From NCBI RefSeq assembly GCF_023715325.1, contig NZ_JAMBNX010000005.1, positions 62,001 through 126,000 on the forward strand: DNA of 64,000 nucleotides. The letters are read 5' to 3'. The position numbers and the translations under genes are program-made. Origin of the DNA: Agromyces mediolanus. GTDB lineage: Bacteria > Actinomycetota > Actinomycetes > Actinomycetales > Microbacteriaceae. A model generated the notes under the pieces. The model saw only the letters and a program-made list of their open reading frames with translations, had not been told where the DNA came from and ran no database searches. Each line of letters begins with the position of its first letter. Position 1 is the stretch's first letter. This document shows positions 16,563-25,197 of the stretch, piece after piece.

Positions 16563-17389
16563 CCGCCGCGAAGTCGGAGATCCTGACGACCCTGAGCCGG
16601 GGGATGGCGGTCTTCGAACACCTCGTGAACACCGGCCCCGCCACCGCGAAACAGCTCGCGGCCGAACGCGGCCTCTCGCTCGGCGTCTGCTACCACGTGC
16701 TGCGCACCCTCGAGGCCGACGGCTACGTCATCCGAGGCGCCAGCGGCCGCTACGAGCTCGGCCCGCACGGCTTCGCACTCGGCCGTGGCTTGCAGCGCCA
16801 CTCGGAGATCGCCCCGGAACTCGCCGTCATCCTGACCCGGCTGTTCAACGCGACCGGCGAGACCGCATTCATCGCGGAGTGGAGCGGTGGCGCCGTACTG
16901 CTGCGCCAGTTCCTGACGAGCACCCACACCCTGAGCGTCGGCGGACTCGAGGTCGGCTACACGGGCGACATGCACGCCAGAGCATCGTGCAAGTCGATCC
17001 TCGCCCACCTCCCGGTCGAGCAGGTGGAGACGCTGTTCGCGGGCGTGACGCTCGCCCGGCTCACCCCGCGCACCGTGACCGACCTCGACGGCCTCCTCAT
17101 GGAACTCGCGCGGGTGCGCAGCCAGGGCTACGCGGTCGACGAGGAGGAGTTCGCCGAGGGCATGCGCTGCGTCTCGGCCCCGTACTTCGCCCCCGACGGC
17201 GCCCCAGCGGGGTCGTTCACCGTCTCCGCGCCCTCGGAGCGATTCGTGCGCAGACGACCGCAGCTCGTCGCCGCAGTCGGTGAGGCCGCGACGCTCGCGA
17301 GCTCGCTGCTCGCTTCCGGGCGCCTGCGCGCGCCCGCCGCCGTTCACGAGGCCGCCCGCGCGGCCGGAGACAGGAAGGAGACCGCATGA
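16559..17389 (+). CDS. IclR-family transcriptional regulator
   Basis: 276 residues. The N-terminal winged helix covers ~10-70 ('TLSRGMAVFEHLV', 'TAKQLAAERGLSLGVCYHVL', 'LEADGYVIRG'). An effector-binding GAF-like domain follows, with 'CKSILAHLP', 'RSQGYAVDEEEFAEGMRCVSAP' and a 'VSAPSERF' strand, all usual for the family. The GTG start overlaps the M20 stop by 4 nt and the stop overlaps the E1-alpha start by 4 nt, so the regulator is embedded in the operon and likely controls its own transcript, sensing a pathway intermediate. The candidate operator is the inverted repeat near 15240. Confidence 0.9.
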   Translation: MTAAKSEILTTLSRGMAVFEHLVNTGPATAKQLAAERGLSLGVCYHVLRTLEADGYVIRGASGRYELGPHGFALGRGLQRHSEIAPELAVILTRLFNATGETAFIAEWSGGAVLLRQFLTSTHTLSVGGLEVGYTGDMHARASCKSILAHLPVEQVETLFAGVTLARLTPRTVTDLDGLLMELARVRSQGYAVDEEEFAEGMRCVSAPYFAPDGAPAGSFTVSAPSERFVRRRPQLVAAVGEAATLASSLLASGRLRAPAAVHEAARAAGDRKETA

Positions 17390-18339
17390 GCACGGAGACG
17401 CTGCTCGCATCCCTCGAGGTGATGCACCGCATCAGAGCGACCGAGGAGACGATCAGCCGGCTCCGCCTCAGCGAGGACATCGTCGGCTCGGTGCACCTCT
17501 GCAACGGTCAGGAGGCGATTTACACGGGTGCGGTCCGCGCGCTCGACTTGAGCCGCGACGCGGTGTTCCCGACCTACCGGGGGCACGGCTGGGCGATCGC
17601 GTGCGGCGTCCCGCCCGAGGCCGTGCTCGCCGAGCTCCTCGGCCGGGAGAGCGGCATCAGCGGAGGACGCGGGGGATCCGCGTACTTCACCGCCCCCACG
17701 TACGGCATGTACGGCGAGAACTCGATCGTCGGCGCCGGCGCGCCGATCGCCTGCGGGGCGGCGCTCGCCGGCCGCTTCGACGGGAGCGGGCGGGTCGCCC
17801 TGGCCTCGTTCGGCGAGGGCGCGATGAACCAGGGCGCCGTGCACGAGGCCATGAACTTCGCGGCGGCGATGACGCTGCCCGTCATCTTCCTCGTGGAGAA
17901 CAACACCTACTCCGAGCTCACCCCGACGCGGAACGTGGTGCGCAACGACCAGTTCTTCCGCCGCGCCTCCGCGTACGGCATGGCCGGGGTCCGCTTCGAC
18001 GGGAACGATCCGGACGCGGTCCGGGAGGCGGTCGCCGACGCGGTCGAGCGGTGCAGGAGCGGCGTTGGCCCCGTGCTGCTCGAGGCGATGACCCAGCGGA
18101 TCGTCGGGCACTACATCGGCGACGTGCAGCACTACCGGCCGGCGGGCGAGCTCGACGCCGCCATCGCGGCCGAACCGATCGGGAGGGCCGAGCGGATGGC
18201 CCGGGCCGCCGGCGTCGGCGACCAGGAGCTCGCAGCCCTGCGTCAGCGGGTCGCCGACGAGGTCGACCGCGCCGCCGCGGCCGCGCTCGCCGCACCGCTC
18301 GCAGATCCCGCCACCGTCGAGGAGCACGTCTATGCCTGA
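17386..18339 (+). CDS. Thiamine-PP 2-oxoacid dehydrogenase E1, alpha subunit
   Basis: 317 residues. TPP/Mg binding is seen as 'FGEGAMNQGAVHEAMNFAAA' followed by 'LVENNTYSE' (a GEG variant of the usual GDG). Substrate/TPP contacts include 'TYRGHGWAIACGV' and 'GGRGGSAYF'. The size and pattern match E1-alpha of acetoin/pyruvate/branched-chain dehydrogenases. With the next gene it should form an alpha2beta2 decarboxylase. Stop-start overlaps of 4 and 8 nt flank it. No E2 acyltransferase or E3 lipoamide dehydrogenase gene is in the operon, so it either borrows them or releases its product another way. It should act on a 2-oxoacid or alpha-hydroxyketone produced by the transaminases or dehydrogenases here. 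Confidence 0.9.
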   Translation: MSTETLLASLEVMHRIRATEETISRLRLSEDIVGSVHLCNGQEAIYTGAVRALDLSRDAVFPTYRGHGWAIACGVPPEAVLAELLGRESGISGGRGGSAYFTAPTYGMYGENSIVGAGAPIACGAALAGRFDGSGRVALASFGEGAMNQGAVHEAMNFAAAMTLPVIFLVENNTYSELTPTRNVVRNDQFFRRASAYGMAGVRFDGNDPDAVREAVADAVERCRSGVGPVLLEAMTQRIVGHYIGDVQHYRPAGELDAAIAAEPIGRAERMARAAGVGDQELAALRQRVADEVDRAAAAALAAPLADPATVEEHVYA

Positions 18340-19363
18340 GATCATCGAGAAGTCGCTGTCCTACGCGGAGAGTGTGAACGCGGCGCTCGCGCGGGCGCTC
18401 GAGGAGCGCCCCGAGACGCTGCTGTTCGGCGAGGACGTGGCGATCCCCGGCGGGGTGTTCGGCGTCACCAAGGGTCTGCGCCGGAAGTTCGGCGATCGCG
18501 TGTTCGACACGCCGATCTCCGAGTCGGCCATCCTCGGCGGCGCCGTCGGCTCCGCGATGTTCGGCCGCCGGCCGATCGTCGAGATCATGTGGGCGGACTT
18601 CGCGCTCGTGGCCTTCGACCAGATCGTGAACCAGGCCGCCAACGTGCGGTACGTCTCCCGCGGTGCGGTCGCCGCCCCGCTGACGGTGCGGACCCAGCAG
18701 GGGAACGCCCCCGGCGCGTGCGCGCAGCACTCGCAGTCTCTGGAGGCGCTGTTCGCCCACATCCCCGGGATCCGCGTCTGCATGCCGACCACGAACCAGG
18801 ACGCCTACGACCTGCTGCTCAGCTCCATCTGGAGCGACGACCCCACGATCGTGATCGAGAATCGCACGCTGTACCACGGTGCGAAGCAACCCGTGCGCAT
18901 CGGCGGCCCCGTGCAGGAGGTCGGCGGCGTCGGGCTGCGCAGGTCGGGATCGGACCTCACGCTCGTCACCTGGGGGGCCATGCAGCGGCGTGCACTCGCC
19001 GCCGCCGAGCGCGCGGCCGCCGAGGGCATCGACGTCGAGGTGATCGACGCGCGGTGGATCCGGCCGCTCGATCTCGACAGCATTCTCGCCAGCGTGCAGC
19101 GCACCGGCCGCCTGCTGGTGGTGCACGAGGCGCACACGACGGGCGGGGTCGGCGCCGAAGTCGTCTCCCGGGTCGTCGAGAGCGGGGTGCCGCTCAGCTC
19201 GCCGCCCGTGCGGGTCGGCGCGCTCGAGACGAGGATCCCGGCCGCCGTGCAGTTGGCGGCCCGGGTACTGCCGGGCGACGAAGACATCCTCGGGGCGATC
19301 CGCCGGGTCGCCCACGACGTGCCGGCCGGACGCGTCGAAGCCATGCCGGTGGGTGCGCGATGA
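18332..19363 (+). CDS. Thiamine-PP 2-oxoacid dehydrogenase E1, beta subunit
   Basis: 343 residues. E1-beta marks are the N-terminal 'SYAESVNAALARALEE', 'LFGEDVAIPGGVFGVTKGL' with the glutamate that activates TPP, 'FDTPISESAILGGAVGSAM', 'RTQQGNAPGACAQHSQ' and 'EVIDARWIRPLD' in the transketolase C-terminal domain, which runs to ~320. The start overlaps E1-alpha by 8 nt with a GGAG site inside the alpha gene. It pairs with E1-alpha. The family's 'GG..G.G...SQ' loop, which helps contact E2, is altered here to 'NAPGACAQHSQ', but E2 use cannot be decided from this. Confidence 0.9.
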   Translation: MPEIIEKSLSYAESVNAALARALEERPETLLFGEDVAIPGGVFGVTKGLRRKFGDRVFDTPISESAILGGAVGSAMFGRRPIVEIMWADFALVAFDQIVNQAANVRYVSRGAVAAPLTVRTQQGNAPGACAQHSQSLEALFAHIPGIRVCMPTTNQDAYDLLLSSIWSDDPTIVIENRTLYHGAKQPVRIGGPVQEVGGVGLRRSGSDLTLVTWGAMQRRALAAAERAAAEGIDVEVIDARWIRPLDLDSILASVQRTGRLLVVHEAHTTGGVGAEVVSRVVESGVPLSSPPVRVGALETRIPAAVQLAARVLPGDEDILGAIRRVAHDVPAGRVEAMPVGAR

Positions 19364-20187
19364 ACGCGGCCGCGCCGGTCGCGATGCCGGTCTTCGCCCC
19401 GCTCTTCACCCCGGGCACCGAGCGCGTCGAGGTGCGCTGGCTGACCGTGGAGGCGCCGATCGAAGCCGAGGTCGCCGCCCGGTGCCTCCCCGCGGGGCTC
19501 GGCGTGCCCGCCGCGCCGACCGTGGCGCTCTGGATCGCCGAGTTCATCGGCGCGGAGTTCTCCTCCCCGAGCGGGGTGGAGCGTCGCCCGAACTACCTGC
19601 AGGGCGGCGTCTCGCTGCGTTGCGCAGGCTACGGCGGCGGAGCCGACGGCGCGTACGCCGTCGAGACCTTCGTCGAGGGGCTGAACCACGGCATCCTCGG
19701 TCGCGAGCTGTTCGGGCTGCCGAAGAAGCAGGCCAGCGCGGTCCGGCTCGACGAGGACGGCGACGGGGTCGCATTCGCGATCTTCTCCGCGCTCGGCGAG
19801 GAGCTCGTCGCGGGCGAAGCGGCGCTCGCGCCCGCGCCGCAGGCCCCGGGAGCCGTGCCGGCCCCCGGATGGTTCGAGCGCCACTGCACGGTGAAGGCGA
19901 TCCCGAGCGCGGAAGGCACCGGTTACGACCTCTGCAAGCTCGTCGAGATCCCCTGGAGCCTGGCCGCCCTCACTCCAGCCCGCACGGGCACCGCGGACTT
20001 CGCCTGGGGCGCGAGCGAGGCCGACCCCCTGCACGTCTTCGCCCCGACCGGACCGGCGACCGCCGCCTACGGCCGCGCCGTGCTCGACATCGGCTACGGC
20101 CGGTACCTCGCCGACGTGGACCCGCCCGCGCCGATCGGCCGCCCGAACTGGAACCCCGTGCCGCCTCGCGCGCGGCATCTGCCGTGA
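19360..20187 (+). CDS. Acetoacetate decarboxylase-superfamily protein
   Basis: 275 residues. The ADC superfamily core is visible: 'EFIGAEF', 'YLQGGVSLRC', and 'GRELFGLPKKQASAVRL', where the paired lysines match the Schiff-base lysine and its neighbour in acetoacetate decarboxylase. C-terminal strands include 'VLDIGYGRYLADV'. Family members decarboxylate beta-keto acids or perform related imine chemistry such as aldol condensation/dehydration. It overlaps E1-beta by 4 nt (ATGA). In this operon it could decarboxylate or hydrate an intermediate, and RidA nearby also points to imine or enamine species. The precise reaction is unknown. Confidence 0.85.
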   Translation: MNAAAPVAMPVFAPLFTPGTERVEVRWLTVEAPIEAEVAARCLPAGLGVPAAPTVALWIAEFIGAEFSSPSGVERRPNYLQGGVSLRCAGYGGGADGAYAVETFVEGLNHGILGRELFGLPKKQASAVRLDEDGDGVAFAIFSALGEELVAGEAALAPAPQAPGAVPAPGWFERHCTVKAIPSAEGTGYDLCKLVEIPWSLAALTPARTGTADFAWGASEADPLHVFAPTGPATAAYGRAVLDIGYGRYLADVDPPAPIGRPNWNPVPPRARHLP

Positions 20188-20278
20188 GGCACCGCAGCAC
20201 CACCCGGCATCCGCCGCCCCGATCCGCCCGCGTCACCCGATCCATCCCCCGCGTCACCGAACAGCAAAGGAGCTCACG

Positions 20279-21628
20279 ATGACTGTCACGCACCCCCGGA
20301 ACGCCCGCACGAAGGGCCTGGAACCGTCGCAGATGCGCGCGATCGTCGCCGCCTGCATCGGCAACTTCCTCGAATGGTACGAATTCGTCCTGTACGGCTA
20401 CTTCGCCGCGGTGTTCGCGGCGCTCTTCTTCCCCCAGGAGGACCCGGCCGTCGCCCTGCTCACCACCTTCCTCGTCTTCGGCATCAGCTTCATCATCCGT
20501 CCCTTGGGCGGCGTGCTGTTCGGGCTCGTCGGCGACCGGCTCGGGCGGAAGGCCGCGCTCTCGGCGATCATCCTCATGATCTCGATCGCGACCGCCCTCA
20601 TGGGCCTGGTGCCGCCGTACGCGAGCATCGGCGTCCTCGCCCCGATCCTGATCTTCCTGCTGCGCCTCGTGCAGGGGCTCTCCGCCGGCGGCGAGTGGAT
20701 GGGCGCGGTCACGTACATCATCGAGACCGCCCCCGCGGGCAAGCGTGCCTGGTACGGGAGCTTCCAGACCATCACGATCGTGCTGGGCATGTTCGTGGCC
20801 GCGCTCACCTCGCTCTTCATCACCACCTCCCTGAGCCCGGAAGCCGTGCTCGAATGGGGCTGGCGCATCCCCTTCCTCGTCGCGCTCCCGCTCGGGCTGA
20901 TCGGGCTCTACATGCGCCTCCGCCTCGCCGACCCGGCGGAGTTCACCGAGGCGAAGGCCGAGGTCGACGCCGCCGACGGGCGGGAGGCCGGTCGCTCGCC
21001 GCTCTCCCGCGTGCTCCGCGAGAACTGGCGCTCGGTGCTGCTCGTGGCCGGGCTCGTCGCCTCGCCCACGATGTGCACCTACGTGCTGCTCGTCTGGGGG
21101 CCCACGTTCTTCGCCGGGCAGCTCGGCTATACCGACACCGAGGCCCGCAACATCGGGCTCGTCTCGATGCTGGTGCTCGTCGTGCTGGTGCTGACGTTCG
21201 CGAAGGCGTGCGACCGCTTCGGGCGACGTCCGTTCATCCGCTGGGGTGCGGCGCTCGTGATCGTCACCACGCCGCTCGGCTTCCTCTTGCTGCACACGCA
21301 GCAGCTCGGTCTCGCCATCCTCGGCATCGGACTCATCCTGGTCGGCGACGCGATGATGCTCGCGGCCCAGCCCGCGCTCTTCGCCGAGCTCTTCCCGACC
21401 GCCCAGCGGTACAGCGGCCTCGCCGTCGGGTACAACCTCGGCGTGGTGCTCTTCGGCGGGCTCGGGCCACTCGTCGCGCAGGCCCTGGTGACCGCGACCG
21501 GCTCGAGCTGGTCGCCCTCCTGGTACCTCGTGGGCGGCGCGGTCATCAGCCTGATCGCCGCCCTGTTCACCCCCGAGACCAAGCACGCCGAGCTTCGCAC
21601 CGGCGCGATCCCAGCGGCGGGCGCATGA
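20279..21628 (+). CDS. MFS transporter, MHS type, of the catabolic operon
   Basis: 449 residues and twelve membrane segments. MHS marks are 'NFLEWYEFVLYGYFAAVFA' in TM1, 'GDRLGRKAAL', 'LRLVQGLSAGGEWMGAV' in TM4 and 'CDRFGRRPFI'. It probably brings the operon's organic-acid or amino substrate into the cell with protons. The start is supported by AAAGGAG 7 nt upstream. It follows a 91-bp gap after the ADC-like gene, the only real gap in the operon, and overlaps the next gene by 4 nt. It is only distantly similar to the MHS protein at 4096. Substrate unknown. Confidence 0.9.
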   Translation: MTVTHPRNARTKGLEPSQMRAIVAACIGNFLEWYEFVLYGYFAAVFAALFFPQEDPAVALLTTFLVFGISFIIRPLGGVLFGLVGDRLGRKAALSAIILMISIATALMGLVPPYASIGVLAPILIFLLRLVQGLSAGGEWMGAVTYIIETAPAGKRAWYGSFQTITIVLGMFVAALTSLFITTSLSPEAVLEWGWRIPFLVALPLGLIGLYMRLRLADPAEFTEAKAEVDAADGREAGRSPLSRVLRENWRSVLLVAGLVASPTMCTYVLLVWGPTFFAGQLGYTDTEARNIGLVSMLVLVVLVLTFAKACDRFGRRPFIRWGAALVIVTTPLGFLLLHTQQLGLAILGIGLILVGDAMMLAAQPALFAELFPTAQRYSGLAVGYNLGVVLFGGLGPLVAQALVTATGSSWSPSWYLVGGAVISLIAALFTPETKHAELRTGAIPAAGA

Positions 21629-22674
21629 CGGGCGCGGATGCCGCGATGCAGGCCCTGGTTCACGGCGGGGCGCCGGGGCTCGACGGCCTGCACCTCGCCC
21701 GGGTGCCGACTCCGGAGCCCGCGGCGGGGGAGGTGCTGCTCGCCGTCGAGTACGCGGGGCTGAACCGGCACGAGCTGTTCTCCGCGGAGCGCCGGGACGG
21801 CTCGGAGCCGGACCGGATCCTCGGCGCCGACGCGGTCGGGCGCGTGGTGCGCATCGGATCCGCCGTCGGCGGGGGCCCGGGACCCGGCCCCGCGCTCGGC
21901 GATCGCGTGCTGCTCGACCCGACCCTGAACTGGCCTCGGCGTGCGGAGGTGCCGGAGCACCCGGATCTCCTCGGCGGACGCGCACCGGGGACCTTCGCGG
22001 AGTTCGTGGCGGTGCCGGCGGGCAACGCCCATCCCATTCCGGAGCACCTGACCGGGCCAGAGGCCGGCTCGCTCGGGCTCGCCGCGGTCACCGCCTTCCG
22101 GGCGCTCTTCACCGTCGGCGAGCTCCGTGCCGGGGAGCACCTGCTCACCCCCGGCATCGGCAGCGGGGTGGGCCTCCTCGCGCTGGACCTCGCGCTCGCC
22201 GCGGGGGCCCGTGTCACCGTGACCAGCCGCTCGGCCGAGAAGCGCGCCTTCGCGCTCGCCCGCGGTGCCGCCGCCGCGGTGCCGAGCGAGGAGCTCGGCG
22301 GCGCCCGGCTGCCACCGGTCGACCTCGTCGTCGACACGGTCGGCGCCGCGAGCGTGCCGGCGGCGCTCGGCACGCTGCGCCCCGGCGGGCGGATCGTGAC
22401 CCTCGGGGCGACGACGGGCGCGGAGATCCGGCTCTCGCTGCGCGAACTGTTCTTCCGGCAGCTGAGCCTGCGGGGCACCTCCGTGGGCAGCGCGGAGGAG
22501 TTCCGTGACGCGCTCGCCTTCGTGCGCGAGCATGGGATCCGGCCCGTCGTCGACGCGGTGCACCCGCTCGACGAGGCCCCGGCCGCGATGCGCGCGAGCG
22601 CCGACGGACGGACGCTCGGCAAGACCGTGTTCCGGATGCCCGGAACGCCCGAAGAAGGAGGAGAACGGCCATGA
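21625..22674 (+). CDS. Medium-chain dehydrogenase/reductase, quinone-reductase type
   Basis: 349 residues. The GroES-like N-terminal domain (to ~140) has '[19 protein letters not shown]' and '[17 protein letters not shown]'. The Rossmann domain has '[30 protein letters not shown]', where the nucleotide motif is GxGxxG, and '[28 protein letters not shown]'. The catalytic-zinc Cys and the structural-zinc Cys cluster are both absent, so it belongs to the zinc-free quinone oxidoreductase/enoyl reductase branch and probably uses NADPH. It overlaps the transporter and RidA genes by 4 nt each. It may reduce a conjugated carbonyl made in the pathway. Confidence 0.87.
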   Translation: MTGADAAMQALVHGGAPGLDGLHLARVPTPEPAAGEVLLAVEYAGLNRHELFSAERRDGSEPDRILGADAVGRVVRIGSAVGGGPGPGPALGDRVLLDPTLNWPRRAEVPEHPDLLGGRAPGTFAEFVAVPAGNAHPIPEHLTGPEAGSLGLAAVTAFRALFTVGELRAGEHLLTPGIGSGVGLLALDLALAAGARVTVTSRSAEKRAFALARGAAAAVPSEELGGARLPPVDLVVDTVGAASVPAALGTLRPGGRIVTLGATTGAEIRLSLRELFFRQLSLRGTSVGSAEEFRDALAFVREHGIRPVVDAVHPLDEAPAAMRASADGRTLGKTVFRMPGTPEEGGERP

Positions 22675-23081
22675 TCGTCACCGGAGGCAACCCCGACGCG
22701 CTCGCCGCGCCGATCGGGCCGTTCCGGCACTACACGGTCGTGCCGGACGACCACCGCCTGGTGTACCTCTCGGGGCAGGTGGGGCAGGACCGCGACGGCG
22801 TGCTCGCTCCGGGCGGTTGCGCCGGTCAGACCGCACAGGTCTTCCGCAATCTCGAGCTCCTGCTCGACGAGCTCGACGCGACGCCCGCCCACATCGTGAA
22901 GCTCTTCACGATCGTCGCGGGCGAGGGGAGCTTCCGGGAGTTCGCGGGGGTCCGCACCGAGGTCTTCGGCCGCTGGTACCCGGACGGCGCGTATCCCGCG
23001 CACTCCGCGTTCGTGGCGGCCGAGCTCGCCGCCCCCGAGCTCCTCGTCGAGATCGAGGCCGTGGTCGCGGTCCCGCGATGA
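22671..23081 (+). CDS. RidA/YjgF-family protein lacking the canonical arginine
   Basis: 136 residues, the usual family length. '[12 protein letters not shown]', '[14 protein letters not shown]', '[12 protein letters not shown]' and '[10 protein letters not shown]' match RidA, including the C-terminal glutamate. The arginine of the 'PARS' motif that binds the carboxylate of imines in true RidA deaminases is replaced: here the segment reads '[12 protein letters not shown]'. That places it in a Rid subfamily of unproven chemistry. It is coupled by 4-nt overlaps to the reductase and the class V aminotransferase-fold gene, so it may hydrolyse or channel an enamine or imine specific to this pathway. 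Confidence 0.88.
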   Translation: MIVTGGNPDALAAPIGPFRHYTVVPDDHRLVYLSGQVGQDRDGVLAPGGCAGQTAQVFRNLELLLDELDATPAHIVKLFTIVAGEGSFREFAGVRTEVFGRWYPDGAYPAHSAFVAAELAAPELLVEIEAVVAVPR

Positions 23082-24181
23082 CGCCGGAGGAGTTCCGCGG
23101 GAGCTTCCCGGCACTGGAGCGCTGGGCCTGGCTCGACACCCCCGGCTCGGCCCCGGCAGCAGCGCCGGTCGCGGCCGCGCTCCGGCGCGCCGTCGACGGG
23201 CAGCTGTCCGGGGACTTCGACTGGAACGACTGGGACGGCGCCGCCGATCGCGCCAGGGTGCGGTTCGCGGACTGGTGCGGCGTGCCGCGCGACTCGGTCG
23301 CGACGCTCGGCTCGCTCGCCGAGGCCGCCGCGACGGTCGCCCGATTCCGGCCCGCGGGCATCGCGCTGCTCGCCGCCGACGAGTTCCAGAGCCTGCTGCT
23401 GCCCTTCGTCGCCGAGGGGGACCGGGACCCCCGCCGCCCGGTCGAACGGGTGCCGGTCGCAGCGGGCGAGAGTCGGGGCGATGCGCTGCTCGAGCGGATC
23501 CGGCCGGGCGTCTCGCTCGTCGCGGTGTCCGAGACGACCACGCTGGACGGGGAACGGATCGATCTCGCGGCGCTGCGGGAGCGCGCGAGCGAGATCGGCG
23601 CCGAACTGTTCGTGAACGTCACGCAGAGCCTCGGCGTGCTCCGTTCGCCGATCCCGGCGGCGGCGCCCGACTACCTCGCCGTGCACGGCTACAAGTGGAT
23701 GCTCGCGCCGCGGGGAGCGGCGTGGCTCGTCGCAGCCCCCGGAGCCGCGGCTCGGCTGGAAGCCATCGCCCCGGGCTGGAAGACGGCCGAGGGCGCGGAC
23801 GGCCTGTTCGGCGGCCGGCCGCAGCTCGGCGGCGGGCTCGCGCGGTGCGACACCTCGCAGGCCTGGTTGTCGTGGATCGGGGCGGAGGCGGCGTTGGGCC
23901 TCCTCGCCCGGCTCGATCCGCGCGAGATCGAGGCGCATGCGCTGGAGCTCGCCGAGCTCTTCGAACGCGAGGCCGTCGAGCTCGGCGCCATCCCCGTCCT
24001 GGCCGGGGCGGGCTCGCACATCCGGGTCGTGCGGGTGGCACGCCCCGAGCGGCTCGCCGCCCGCCTCGCCGAGGCGGACGTGCGCGCCCGCGTCATGGGC
24101 GATCGACTCCGCATCGGCGTGCACGGCTTCAACGACGTCCACGACATCGAACGTGCGCTGACGGCCATCCGGGCCGCCTGA
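23078..24181 (+). CDS. Class V aminotransferase-fold PLP enzyme
   Basis: 367 residues, somewhat shorter than most cysteine-desulfurase-like proteins. The fold is marked by '[20 protein letters not shown]' at the N-terminus and the PLP lysine in '[20 protein letters not shown]' (~residue 207). The usual PLP-ring aspartate/histidine region is weakened: '[14 protein letters not shown]' stands where 'DGAQ..G' is common, with Asn-Val-Thr-Gln instead. C-terminal 'GSHIRVVRV' and '[14 protein letters not shown]' are family-like. It may be a lyase, desulfurase-like or transaminase enzyme. It is the last gene of the operon and is followed by the second 94-bp inverted-repeat element. Confidence 0.83.
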   Translation: MTPEEFRGSFPALERWAWLDTPGSAPAAAPVAAALRRAVDGQLSGDFDWNDWDGAADRARVRFADWCGVPRDSVATLGSLAEAAATVARFRPAGIALLAADEFQSLLLPFVAEGDRDPRRPVERVPVAAGESRGDALLERIRPGVSLVAVSETTTLDGERIDLAALRERASEIGAELFVNVTQSLGVLRSPIPAAAPDYLAVHGYKWMLAPRGAAWLVAAPGAAARLEAIAPGWKTAEGADGLFGGRPQLGGGLARCDTSQAWLSWIGAEAALGLLARLDPREIEAHALELAELFEREAVELGAIPVLAGAGSHIRVVRVARPERLAARLAEADVRARVMGDRLRIGVHGFNDVHDIERALTAIRAA

Positions 24182-24199
24182 CCGCCCCCACCCACCCCT

Positions 24200-24293
24200 C
24201 ACACAACTCAGGAACTTGTGGCAGTTATGCCGGTCGTGGATTCGGCGAGCCCGAGATTCCGGGGCTCGCCGCGAGGCGTTCCTGAGTTGTGTG
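24200..24293. repeat. Inverted-repeat element, copy 2 (94 bp)
   Basis: The terminal inverted repeats are perfect over 16 bp (CACACAACTCAGGAAC and its complement). The interior has a second hairpin around GGGGCTCGCC and a 'GTTATGCCGGTCG' block shared with copy 1 at 12852. It lies 19 bp after the operon's last stop codon and 38 bp before the converging AraC gene, so it could also end transcription in both directions. Confidence 0.85.
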
Positions 24294-24330
24294 AGGGCAG
24301 TCGGGACGACGGGCACCGCCGAACCCGCAC

Positions 24331-25197
24331 TCAGGCGCGCTCGACCGGGAGCCACAGCTCGCACGTCGCGGTGGCGAAGTCGTCCGAGCGCTCGAGCACC
24401 GCGACGATCGACGGTCCGGGTCGGAGCCGCCACGGGTTCGACGGGAACCAGTCCGTCGCCGTCGCGGCCCACGCCGTCTGCAGCGCGGCCGGGTACTCGC
24501 CGGTCACGCGGAACACCGCCCACTCGCCGGCCGGCACCTCGATCGTGTCGAGGCCGTCGGGCGTCGAGGCGGCGTCCGCGATCGCGACGCCGTGCAGGTA
24601 GGTGAGCGGTGTGCCCTCCCGGGCGTCGGGGTCCACGTCGGCGCTCACCTGGAGCAGCCCGCGCGGCTCGGTGTCGCCGAGCTGCTTCAGACGGGCGTGC
24701 TCGCTCGGCTCGATCGCGGCGATGTGGGCCTGGATGTGCGGGTTCACCCCCTCATGGATGAGCGGGACGCGCGCGGCGCGGCCGGCGAGCGTGAAGGCTG
24801 GGCGGGTGGCGATTCGGGTGTCCATCTGGGCACTCCCTTCGACGGTCAGGCGGAACCTGAGCTGTGGTTGCGTGCGAAGGGGACCGCCGTCGCGGCGCAC
24901 CGCGGCGGGTGCGGCGCCGTGCACCGCCCGGAACGCCCGACCGAACGCCTCGGTCGAGCCGTAGCCGTGGCGCACGGCGATGTCGAGCAGCTCGCCGTCG
25001 CCCAGCACATCGGCCACGGCGAGGGTCATGCGCCGCCGCCGGACGTATTCCGACAGCGGCATCCCCGCCAGCGACGAGAACATCCGACGCAGGTGGTACT
25101 CGGTGGTGCCCGCCTGCCGCGCGAGCGCGGCCAGTTCGGTCGGCCCGTCGAGGGTCTGCTCGACGAGCTCGACCACACGGTTGAGGGTCGCGATCAC
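24331..25197 (-). CDS. AraC-family regulator with GyrI-like effector domain
   Basis: 288 residues. Two AraC helix-turn-helix units are at the N-terminus (~10-105; 'TELAALARQAGTTEYHLRRM', 'VRRRRMTLAVADVL', 'YGSTEAFGRAFRAVHG'). They are followed by a GyrI/Bacterial-effector-binding domain (~135-288; 'IATRPAFTLAGRAARVPL', 'IEVPAGEWAVFRVTG', 'CELWLPV'). This order is that of drug- or stress-sensing regulators such as Rob and SAV-type AraC-GyrI proteins. The GTG start at 25197 has AGGAGG 4 nt upstream. It is monocistronic; the target is not evident. It converges on the catabolic operon. Confidence 0.87.
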   Translation of the reverse strand: MIATLNRVVELVEQTLDGPTELAALARQAGTTEYHLRRMFSSLAGMPLSEYVRRRRMTLAVADVLGDGELLDIAVRHGYGSTEAFGRAFRAVHGAAPAAVRRDGGPLRTQPQLRFRLTVEGSAQMDTRIATRPAFTLAGRAARVPLIHEGVNPHIQAHIAAIEPSEHARLKQLGDTEPRGLLQVSADVDPDAREGTPLTYLHGVAIADAASTPDGLDTIEVPAGEWAVFRVTGEYPAALQTAWAATATDWFPSNPWRLRPGPSIVAVLERSDDFATATCELWLPVERA

